Assembly: GCF_028554725.1 (NCBI RefSeq)
Contig: NC_071668.1
Location: 55,037,732 to 55,101,731, forward strand
Direction of reading: 5' to 3'
From: Zeugodacus cucurbitae
Lineage: Eukaryota > Arthropoda > Insecta > Diptera > Tephritidae
DNA: 64,000 nt
The position numbers and the translations under genes were made by a program. A model generated the notes under the pieces. That model searched no databases. It was not told the DNA's origin and saw only the letters and a program-made list of their open reading frames with translations. Shown one piece after another: positions 1-8,660 of the stretch (positions within the stretch are counted from its first letter, which is position 1; each line of letters begins with the position of its first letter).

Positions 1-1440
1 GGCAATTTCACAGTTTCAGCTTGCTCAGCTCACCTGTAATTTGTTAGACTCTTTTTTTTATTTCCCGCTCTCTCTTTCACTTATTTTATACGTTATTTTG
101 CAATCATCGCTGTTTTTTTTTGCCCCTCAACTTATTTCCGAGTGAACTTCTTTGACGGCTCAATTTGACTTCTTGCAACAAGCGGCAATTGAGTGACTGC
201 GGCTTGTGTGTCGATGTGTGTGTAAGCTATATGCATTTTTTAAGCTTCAATAATCTGCAAGTTTGCTGCTCGCACCACGCTCCCCTCCCTCGAGCGTCTT
301 TCATTATGCGCGCATGTTTACCTACACGCCCCGCCCCCAGTCATGTTGAAACTTTTTCCATTACTTGTTGTTTGCTTTTGTTGCCATGCAGCACAGTCAT
401 AGCGATTCTCTTTGAAAGTTGGACTTCGACTGGCTGCAGCATTTCTACTTCATTTGCGAGTGGTGCAGCCACATATGTCACCATGGCCGTTATGTTAGAA
501 TGTCGCCGCTGGTACATGCAACAACCTTGCAAACTGTTGACTGCATACAGTTGGCATGTGTGCCATATGCCACTAGCCGTGTGTGTGTGCTAGCAGTTTG
601 TGGTGCAAATAAAAGTTTTCTGCATTTCGTTACGGCCACACTCGATTGAACTTTGCCAATTTCTTGAGAAACTTGCAACTACCGTGTCTGCCACACACAT
701 ATGTACACATGAGCGAACACAGTTGCCGCCAGCAAAATAATAGTGGCAAAAGCAACAATATATCGTATCGTGCTATAATAACAGCAATGGCGGAAGCAAC
801 AGCTAAGTTGGCACTGCCTTTGCGTTTGTGTCCGCATAATATTTTATTTTCTTATTATTTGCAGCTTCTGTGTATCGCAATGGCACTTTGTTATTGTTGT
901 TGTTTTTGTTATTTTTGTTATGCTGCCACAAACTAAAGTTTAGCATGTTGCGACAGCAATAACATAGTTTCTTTGTTTCATTTCGATCGTTAATCTTTGC
1001 TTTCTTAGCGTGCGGACAAGTGAGCGCTCCAGTGTACAGGGCGTATGAGTGATTTTCTTTGTGGTGACTTTGTGCATTGAACGCAAAAGTGTGACAACTC
1101 AATATTAATAGTATACATATGAGCATTTCCACAGAATCGTCAACCAGGACCAAAAATTAAAATGTTAACAAAGATAAATTTTTTTTTAATAAGATTTTAC
1201 AAAGATGTTTAAATTTTATGAATATAATGTTTTCATAACCTCTCTCTTGTATTTTCATGAAAAATTTGACTTGAAACCTGAAAACTTATTTGTTTTTAGT
1301 TTGAGCTACTCTACAAGTAATTTTTCTCTTGAGTTATTTTATATGAATAACTTATGTTATGGTTGTACTTTTCCACAAAATCTCTTTATTAATACCATAT
1401 AAGAAGATAAAAATGCAAAGAGGCCAAACAAAAATCGAAT
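1..1440. other. Unrecognised noncoding DNA
   Basis: No reading frame here resembles a known protein. The stretch holds poly-T runs near the left edge, GT-rich tracts near 200-225 and 580-595, and an imperfect TTG/TTTTTG run at about 891-922. Open frames of up to 142 codons exist but are low-complexity (Cys/Leu or His rich) and overlap each other on both strands, as expected by chance. It could be intron or intergenic DNA. I see no element boundary before about 1440. Confidence 0.6.
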
Positions 1441-1487
1441 AACGGTAAATTTTTATTTTGCTTATTATCTACGATCTAATCGTACGT

Positions 1488-1498
1488 GGTCGCGAACG
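1488..1498 (-). repeat. Inverted copy of the CGTACGTTCGCGACC motif (outer left)
   Basis: Reads GGTCGCGAACG on the plus strand, the reverse complement of the 3' eleven bases of the motif. A CGTACG hexamer lies immediately to its left at 1481-1486. This is the only copy left of the gene in this orientation and is the proposed left end of the element. Confidence 0.6.
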
Positions 1499-1641
1499 AA
1501 AAACGTCATTTATTGCTATTACTTCACATTGAGTGCAAACAGGTGCCTAAAAAACCGCGATTAAAGCAAGTTAAGCATCCGTAATCAAAAAACAAAATTA
1601 CTTTAGGTAAACAGAACTTTTTATTTCGATTTTTAAAATTT

Positions 1642-1656
1642 CGTACGTTCGCGACC
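1642..1656 (+). repeat. CGTACGTTCGCGACC motif, copy before the gene
   Basis: Perfect 15-bp match. It ends 13 bases before the first open codon of the transposase-like gene and is followed directly by GTAAGT. The position between the left end and the gene suggests a subterminal site. Confidence 0.7.
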
Positions 1657-1668
1657 GTAAGTATTGAT

Positions 1669-2560
1669 TTGTTTCTAAACAAATATTATAATGAAAACTG
1701 TATGACAAACGATTGCGAAAAGTGTACAAAAGATGTAAAAGATATTGTGCCGCTAAAATACTCGTCAAAAATGGAAGCAAATGTTAAATGGTACTTGAGG
1801 AAAGTGAGCGATCGTGTAATTTTGACTTGCACTGTTGCTGCGTTATCGGACTTGCTCCATGAACTACAAGTTTAACTGCCAATTTTCAAGCACAACAAAA
1901 TTATTTTAAAAACGTAAGGAAAAATATCACGCCTGGGGTACTTCTCCTACAAATAGATTTTGCGGAAAATTATAGGCTGGTGTGCCAAAATTAAATTCAA
2001 AGCGCACATTTCAACTATAAGCAAGTTTCCATTTTTACTTGCGTAGCTTGGATGTTTAATGAAACTAAGTCATTTGCAGTAATTACTGATAGTTTAAATC
2101 ACAGCAAAATCGATGTTTACGTTTTCATAACGAAGCTTATTCAAGAGTAAAAAAAACAGCATGGCCAATTTGAAAGTATTTTCGTTTTCTCGGACGGAAG
2201 TAGTAGCCAATTTAAAAATAATTTTTTTGATTGAAGTTTACCTGATTTACTGGCCGAATTTGGTTGTAAAAAACTTGAGTGGAACTATTTTGCAACGTCA
2301 CATGGTAAAGGTGCAGTCGATGGCGTTTTAGCAGTTGTGAAAAGAAAAATCTGGCAAATTACGAGAACAAAAAATGTCGTTATAAACGATACATTCTCTT
2401 TTTACAATTGTGCGCAAGAGCACATTACTGAAATTAAAATTTTATATATTAGAGCTGATACCATTTTCGAGATATCTCCAACTTTATATCGGAAATGGAA
2501 GGATATTATATATGTTTATATCTTTTCAATCAATAAAAGGAATATTAGTTTGCTTTATTT
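1669..2560 (+). pseudogene. DDE-like transposase pseudogene, family not named
   Basis: Translation in two frames gives a connected protein: about 68 residues in the first frame (1669-1875), a frameshift near the end of that segment, then a second frame running to about 2560. The second part is cut by three in-frame stops (near 1993, 2147 and 2239). Its blocks are IDFAENY, TDSLNHSKIDV, FVFSDGSSSQFKN, WNYFATSHGKGAVDG and VVKRKIWQ. From memory, uncharacterised proteins of insects and Hydra share the order DFxENY, FSDGxxSQYKN, ATSHGKxxxDG, and I take them to be RNase H-fold transposases; the two aspartates and the HGK segment would be the conserved acidic and His positions. No ATG is seen at the start, and the first frame opens at a TTG. 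The gene is dead as it stands. A domesticated gene fragment is an alternative but less likely given the stops. Confidence 0.65.
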
Positions 2561-2598
2561 AAGAAAAGGTTTCCAAAATAAAAACTTGATGGAAACAT

Positions 2599-2628
2599 CG
2601 TACGTTCGCGACCCGTACGTTCGCGACC
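2599..2628 (+). repeat. Two head-to-tail CGTACGTTCGCGACC motifs
   Basis: Two perfect 15-bp copies directly abutting with no spacer (2599-2613 and 2614-2628). They lie about 40 bases after the last recognisable transposase-like codons. A perfect tandem duplication inside otherwise decayed sequence is unusual. Confidence 0.8.
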
Positions 2629-2798
2629 GGTACTCAACCTTATAAATAAAAAACCAATGGACAAATTTCAGCGTGCAATTAGTTAGGAGGAAGTTACTTT
2701 ATTCTCATTTAATATAAATTAATCTTTTTAGAATATTTTGTTCCATTTCGCTATTTTTTGCGTTTTTCTAGTTGCACCCAAAAGCAACTTCCATTATT

Positions 2799-2813
2799 CG
2801 TACGTTCGCGACC
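2799..2813 (+). repeat. CGTACGTTCGCGACC motif, right side
   Basis: Perfect 15-bp copy, 170 bases after the tandem pair and 162-176 bases before the outermost copy. The near-even spacing on the right side suggests repeated subterminal blocks. Confidence 0.7.
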
Positions 2814-2969
2814 GCATGTTTGTCGCTAACATATTAAAAAATAAAAATCGAAAGATCCTACCTTTTGCACCAAAGAAAGACCTAGCAAAATGCTATCGAA
2901 ACATAAAAAAAAAATAAGACAAATTTATGTTTTCCTTGTTTTTTGAACTTTAAATGCGTTTAAATGCGT

Positions 2970-2990
2970 GCGAACGTACGGTTCGCGACC
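2970..2990 (+). repeat. Outer right motif copy with overlapping inverted half
   Basis: The forward motif carries one extra G (CGTACG-G-TTCGCGACC, 2975-2990) and overlaps an inverted partial copy GCGAACGTACG (2970-2980). This compound inverted arrangement is the proposed right end of the element. Confidence 0.6.
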
Positions 2991-2994
2991 GTTG

Positions 2995-4079
2995 GAAATG
3001 CTCATATATTATTATCAAATTTAATATTAAATTATTATAAATTAAAATTAGACCAACTACAAAACTTTAAGAAAATGTAAAAAAAAATGTTTTTGTTTTG
3101 ACTCCGAAATATGTACAAATTATAAATATGACTTTTTTGAAATTATGTTTTCATAGAAGTGGGCAAAACTCAAATTTTGTGTTTTATATTGAGCCAGAAA
3201 ATAATATATCAGAAAAATCGCTTTGTAGAAATTTTGAGTTATGAAGGTTTTCCATTGAGTGTGATTTTTGACTGACTATAAATACTCGTATTTTTTAAAA
3301 AGCTTAATTGAGTAAATTAAATACTAAATGAGGTCAGTCAATTTATTTTATTTAATTAATTTTCCATTGATATTCACTACATTAATATGTCTACTGTAAT
3401 AAGTTTAAACATTCGGTGCAACGCTTAAGTCACCTCCTTGAGTCAATTACACATTCAATTACTAAATACTTTTAATTCCTTTGATCAAAATAAGATAATA
3501 AAAAAAAAAATATTATTTGTAATAAAAGTGATAAATCTAAACAATTAATTACGCAATTAAAATTGATAGTATAGTTAATTGAGCTCAATGAACGCTAATG
3601 CGAATTCACTATAGCATTAATGAGAGCTAATTTCAAAGTGGCCCATAAATACTCCACAAAGAACGTTAATGCAAATAATTATAAAAAAAAATTTCCTAAT
3701 TTACTAAATTAAGCACTAACCGCAAAGCTGATATCATCTGTGTTGAATTTAAATTACAAACCAAGAGAATTGTACTGTACATAAATGTATTGTCAATGAA
3801 ATATTAATTATTTGGAATTTTTTTAGCATTTTATTACTTTCAGCTTAAAATCTATTAGTCTATCAGGAAAATCGCTTATTTGTAGTTCTACCATGCTGTG
3901 TTCTAGTAGAAAATATGGTTCTTAATGTTAGTTGTCTATCAAGTTCATAATTTCATAATTTCATAATTTAATACATTAAGGTTTCAATTGAGATATCGGC
4001 TATTCGATTAATGTTCAGCTGTTACATATTTTTGTTTTTGCTGTTTATAAGCAGTTGGTAAGATTCGTGAGTTGATTAC
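2995..4079. other. AT-rich noncoding DNA with a 9-bp repeat
   Basis: Very AT-rich, with many TTAATT and AATTGA runs. The unit TCATAATTT is repeated three times at about 3944-3969. No coding similarity is seen on either strand. Confidence 0.6.
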
Positions 4080-4271
4080 TTTTATCAATAAACCAAATTT
4101 CCGGCATGGACAACAACCCGCAAAGTTGCATTCCAGTTTCAACTCGATTTGTATTCGATTAAAAATTAATGTAGTAAAATTAGATTTTTATCTACATATT
4201 ATGGTAAATCGATGTAAATCAATGCTTTAATCGAGCAAAAGTCGGTTAATTGCTCAATTAATTCCCGTGCG
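4080..4271. repeat. Dispersed repeat, copy 1
   Basis: Shares its ordered blocks with 42899-43052: TTTTATCAATAA, AAATTTCC..TGGACAAC, CCCGC.GAGTTGCATTC, ATTTGTATTCGATTA, AATGTAGTAAAAT, TATGGTAAATCGAT.TAAATCA, and GGTTAATTG.TCAATTAATT. The two copies differ by several short indels, so the family is old. No coding capacity is seen. The many TTAATCG/CGATTA words recall subterminal sequence of hAT elements such as the one at 41850, so an origin as a hAT-related MITE is possible but not shown. Confidence 0.75.
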
Positions 4272-4427
4272 AAAATTCTATAAATTGATTTCTCAAGATA
4301 ATGTGTTCATTCTCCTTGTGAACATTAAAAAATATCAATTTTAACACAAGCAATTATAAACAACTAGTTAGTTACAAAATTGAGTTTTGATATCAAAATG
4401 ATAGGTTTTCCAGAGAGTTCCTTAATG

Positions 4428-4638
4428 TTAGATTAGTTAAGGTTGGTCTAATAGGCCTGCAGGCCACGCATGGACTAGTTATGGTCCTTTGAGATACCAG
4501 AATGGAGTGCCCTCACATGTTCCCTGAGTAGTAGTCATCGTTTAAGATGCCCTAGACGTGAATTTTAATAGCTTATGAGGCTTCACTAACGATATCTCCT
4601 CTAACTTTTCGTATTGTGGGGCCCCTAAATCCTCCTTA
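4428..4638 (-). mobile_element. LINE 3' untranslated tail (I/LOA-like group)
   Basis: On the minus strand a diagnostic order appears: a TGGTATCTCAAAGGACC block (TGGTATC-ACAATGG-type in related copies), then a short spacer and a terminal AACCTTAACTAATC run. The same layout ends the RNase H-type LINE fragments at 8127, 29345, 37268, 46828 and 58594. No clear coding sequence remains apart from a possible few codons before the UTR. Assignment rests on the tail alone. Confidence 0.5.
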
Positions 4639-4893
4639 ATGTAAACAATTATAAAATAAAATTTTCTAATTGACTATTCAAGATACTTTACATAATTGTA
4701 TTAATTAAATACTGATTAGATAATTAAATTAGTTCATTGCTCTAAGAGCTGTATGGGTACTGGGTAGACATAGAATGGAATGTGCCATAGAGAGCAGGTT
4801 GAAAATGCCAAAACCATTTCAGATCAACCTCGTTATCGAAGCGATTAGCTGTATCAGAAAAATGCAAATGTTTAAAGAAATTGTCGAAAGGGG

Positions 4894-5140
4894 TTGCCAC
4901 ATCAAGATATATTGAATGTGAAATTACTTTACAGGCAAAGAAACACCACAAAATGGGTGTCACAATAAAACTATAAAAAAAAAGAAATTGGTTAATTATA
5001 TTATTGAAAAGGATTGCCACACTTTGGAAAATTGCGAGTTAAATGATAAGTTAAAGGAGCACTACTGTATGTCTATCAGAATAAAATGGTTTAAGAAAGA
5101 ACACTGTTAAAAATATCGTAGATAGGCGTTGCCACATGTT
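4894..5140 (+). repeat. TTGCCAC tandem array, cluster A
   Basis: Three copies of a degenerate unit built around GGGTTGCCAC begin at 4894, 5014 and 5129 (spacings 120 and 115). Each is preceded by an A-rich or GAAAGG-like stretch. A poorer fourth copy may lie near 4779. This is the leftmost of five clusters of the same family in the window. Confidence 0.7.
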
Positions 5141-5192
5141 GGATAGTTTTAAAGTTGTAGAAAGACTATATATTGAAGAGTATATTCCCCAT

Positions 5193-5244
5193 AATGGCGC
5201 GCTCTGGTGGATTCGGCTATAATCGCTTAAGCGGTTTCTACGCC
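5193..5244 (+). mobile_element. RTE-like LINE, extreme 3' tail only (52 bp)
   Basis: Matches the last codons and 3' UTR of the fragment at 16424-16885 over 52 bases with four differences, in the opposite orientation. It covers the final codons (residues Leu-Val-Asp-Ser-Ala-like in the other copy), the stop, a stem-loop AATCGC-TTAA-GCGGTT and a TCTACGCC end. A 5' truncation this severe is normal for target-primed LINE insertions. It sits directly after TTGCCAC cluster A. Confidence 0.75.
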
Positions 5245-7490
5245 ATTCCCCATACACACTCCCCGTAAAACTACTTCCTGAATTATTTAGAGAATATATA
5301 TATTTGAAAGTACATTTGGATTAAATATTTTCGACAGATCAACAACAAAAAATTTAAATTAAAAATTTAATGAAATCAGTTATTCATAACGCATCCTACA
5401 CGCACACAGTGTATACATAAATTCTGAAGTGCGCGCATATGCTACGGAACTGATATTTTTCCGTGAATAAAACGCAAACAAACTGCATTTTTTATAGCGA
5501 ATCGGAAATTTAAGTACTCCGAGGGATAAATGTAATCACACACAAAACCCAATTTAGCACAGGCAGCAATAATTCAGGCGAAAAAGCCGAAACAATAATA
5601 AATAAATTGACAAACAACAAAAACCGGCAGAAGACCTATAAATATTAAAAATTCGCAAGCAAAAAATTGTGGAAAAACCTGAAGTAATAGGACGAAATAA
5701 AAGTGAAATTAAATTAAAAAATAAGCAAAAAGTGAAGAAAACACAACAACAAAAATAATAAGTAACCCAAAATTTGAGGCAATGGACATGAAAGGCTGAA
5801 AAACAATATTTCAAGGACTAGTGCAGAGTGGACACGTTCGGGTAAAAAGCTACAAATGTAACATGTATAACTACAATAATAACAAAAACAAATAACAACT
5901 AACAAGCAACAAGCGAACGACACAAATTGAACGCTGCAACAAATCATAAAAAGTGAAGAAGGTTAAAAATGAAATAGTAACAACAAATGTGTACAAACAA
6001 AACTAGATTGTGGGTATATATGTATGTGTGTGTGATACATGAAAAAAGTTTACTAGGTCAAAGTGCAAAAGGAGCAAAGCTAACACAGCATACAATACAT
6101 GAGCGCGCATGTGCATGCGTGTGTGTGAGTGCCACAACAGCACCACTGGGACGCGTGTAGAGCGCACAAACTAACCGAAAACAACAACACGAACAGTGCG
6201 ACAGTGAATGCAAAGCAAAGATCGTTGTCGCAAAAGTGGAACAAAATCAAATGTGGCAAATGAGCACGACGCGCCGCGGCGCACTGTGTGGGCGGCTGAC
6301 ATCCGCAAAACGAGCGATGGGCCGCCCAACGGATTGTTGTTGTTGCTTTGTTGTTGTTACTGTTGTAATGTTCATGCTGTTATTGTTGTTGTCGCTGCGC
6401 TGCTCTGTGCATACAAATAATTCAGCAGTTTAATTGCGCACAAATAATGCGCTCCAGCACGCGCGGGAGCACAACTGATACGCGCGCGCCCGCCCACTTA
6501 CATACCAACAAACGCGCAGACATACAAAAAAATATATATACACCCACGCCAACCCATAAACATCCACGTCGCAACGCGCGCTTCCCAAACACACACATAC
6601 ATTTTAATCCCCGCAGTTCGCCAAGTGAGGGCGCGCGCGTAGAAGCAGTGCAGCTGACAGTGCAGCGACACACAGAAGGCCGCGCTTTGGACGGATGTGC
6701 GTGCGCTGCATATCTTCACTTCTTGCAGTTGCTGATTAAGGATATTTTCCCCAGTGGACAACGCGACACACGCACCCACACACATACATACATAGATAAT
6801 GCGCGCGCTAACGACAACCACAAATACATGACAGCACCGTGCACTTGCGTCCATACGCCTCTGTGGCCGCCGACGCCGCTAATGCTGCCGTTGTCGCCAC
6901 TGTTAAGTCCAGAAATCACGCTTTAAAGCTTTAATTGATGGAAAAGGATTAAAATTCAGCTCACAAGCTAGCGGTTGTGCAGCGCTTAAGCATAAGCGTA
7001 TTGCTCGTAAGTGTGTAAGCATAATTTATTGGCATGTGTTTTCGAGACGCCAGCGTCGCGCGAGTGTATGTGCGCGCGCCTGAACGGTTGCTTGCCATAA
7101 TCCGCTGCAAAAGCTGCTTACAAGTTGATGAAAATACGCGCTATAATGTGGCGCTCACGATGACCGCAAAAGATCCGAGCGATAACAGCATGTGGAAGGA
7201 AGCTCGTAAATGTAATAAGTCCGCTTATGTTTTATGGGGAATGCGCGCATTTCGGTTGAGCGCGAAGAGTGGAGTTGTGTACTGCTTTAGTTACATACAT
7301 AAATTGAAAATGTATCAGTAAGCAGATTTCAAGCGCTACCATACTAAGTAGTAGTATATTCAATAATGCCACAGCTTAAATGATTACAACTGTTGGGTTT
7401 AAAAATATTAAGTAAAAAAATTCGTTAAGTTAAAGAAGTTAATTTTGATGAGAAATCAAAAAAAAATTAAATCATATTCTGAAAAATATT
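5245..7490. other. Noncoding DNA with a CpG-richer segment
   Basis: From about 5390 the sequence changes from AT-rich repeat debris to less AT-rich DNA with runs such as AACAACAACACGAACAG. From about 6040 to 7150 it has many GCGCGC words (near 6482, 6630, 6798, 7070), CA/CG-rich tracts and TTG repeats. A GTAAGT donor-like hexamer lies at 7007. Overlapping open frames of 70-159 codons on both strands are low-complexity and I do not call them genes. The composition fits a promoter or untranslated first exon of a neighbouring gene, but no transcript evidence is available. Confidence 0.4.
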
Positions 7491-7501
7491 GTTGAATAGG
7501 T

Positions 7502-7975
7502 TTGCCACATATTTAAGAATTGTCTATGAAAAACTGAAAAGGTAATTAAAGACAAATTTTTGGTCATAATAAGTAAACAATACAAATATTGAATCAAACA
7601 AAAAATATGAATGAAAAGGGTTGCCACCTGTTTAAAAATTTTAAATTTTATGACAAATATTCGTGGAAATATAGAATGTAATAACGATAATAAATTTAGG
7701 AAAAAAATGTAAATAATATCCTCGAATGACTTGCTGTATAAGGTTGCCAAACATAAAAAAATGCCGTTGAAAAAAACTGACAAGAAAAATAACATAAACA
7801 TAACAAAAAAATACAAATAATTGATATCCAACAACAAAAATATATGAATGAAAGGGTTGCTACCTGTTTTAATATTTCAAATTTTAGAGAAATTATATGC
7901 ATAACACCATAACAGTGACATCAAATTAATAATAAATACAAATATTTATTAAAAGGGTTGCCACATTTTAAAAAG
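7502..7975 (+). repeat. TTGCCAC tandem array, cluster B, with a dimer period
   Basis: Five copies of the unit start at 7502, 7621, 7744, 7856 and 7958 (spacings 119, 123, 112, 102). Cores vary: TTGCCACAT, TTGCCACCTG, TTGCCAAAC, TTGCTACCTG, TTGCCACAT. Copies 2 and 4 share flanks that copies 1 and 3 lack: a TATGAATGAAAGGG lead and an ATTT.AAATTTTA follow-up. This gives a two-monomer unit of about 235-240 bp. The overlapping minus-strand open frames (rich in Phe/Leu/Ile) are AT-rich artefacts of the repeat. Confidence 0.75.
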
Positions 7976-8126
7976 TTTTGAATCACGAAAAGAGCACTAA
8001 AATATGCAAAACGGTTGCTTAGCCAGATGCTTAAGATATTCTGTAATATTTTAACCTAATGATATGTAATTTTTTAAATTTAAAATTTATGAACGAGTTA
8101 TGCCTACGAGTTAGAGTACTCTAAAA

Positions 8127-8660
8127 GTTAGGTTAGGTTAGATTAAAAATATGCGTCCTACCTGAGGAAACCCAATTCCACTATTAGGAACAGTATTTTG
8201 TGATGCCAAAAATGTTCCCCCTCACTTAAATTTAAGAATCGACAAAGCGCCTAGAACATACCAGAAATCTACAGAGGTATTTTACTTCTATGTATGTGTA
8301 TCCGCTAATGCGCGAGGATGGACAAAAAAGGAATAGATCCAAGAGACGTTTGCCTAGATCTCGCAAAGGTGGGGCATTCCACAAGAAATTTTAAGAAGAT
8401 TCTACCTCATTATTTCCAAGCAGCTTATGCAGCTAGCGTCCGGCAAAATTTTTAGTTTCACAACGTGAATTACGACAATTGCCAGTTAGAACCCCAATAA
8501 CTAGGTAAGATTGACCTATAGGGCGAAGCTTTCCCTAGACCTTGGCTAAGAGGGATCTTGCGACAGAACAACTGCTAGTGACTGTCCAGCGATTGCACAA
8601 TTCAGCTGAGGCCCATCCATAGACAAGCAAATTACAAGAGGACAGTGGTGCTTATACTTG
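8127..8660 (-). mobile_element. LINE 3' end (I/LOA-like group), decayed
   Basis: On the minus strand, reading leftwards, three frames together give GVLTGNCRNS, VVKLKILPDASCISCLE and FLVECPTFARSRQTSLGS. These match the Cys-rich C-terminal region that follows RNase H in I/LOA-like LINEs (pattern GxLTGHC...HAVKLGI..DASCRSCxE...HFLCxCPxFARxR). The 3' UTR ends in AATCTAACCTAACCTAAC at 8127-8144. Several frameshifts and stops mark it as dead and old. The reverse transcriptase and endonuclease are absent. Confidence 0.8.

Larger units (their letters stand above)
1488..2990 (+). mobile_element. Degenerate DNA transposon with a repeated 15-bp GC-rich motif
   Basis: A broken transposase-like gene (about 1669-2560) is bracketed by copies of the motif CGTACGTTCGCGACC, which stand out in very AT-rich DNA. 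On the left the motif begins in the inverted sense (GGTCGCGAACG at 1488) and a forward copy lies at 1642. On the right there are forward copies at 2599, 2614, 2799 and a one-base-insertion form at 2975-2990. The outermost copies read GGTCGCGAAC and GTTCGCGACC, which form an inverted pair and are my tentative termini. Repeats near both ends of a DNA transposon are commonly transposase-binding sites; that role here is inference. No target-site duplication is clear, so the exact ends are uncertain, and I cannot name the superfamily. Confidence 0.6.

Noticed and set aside
6447..6926. 159-codon plus-strand frame rich in Thr, His and Pro
   Set aside because: It translates CA/CG-rich simple sequence; a 118-codon frame on the opposite strand covers the same DNA. 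No domain or motif.
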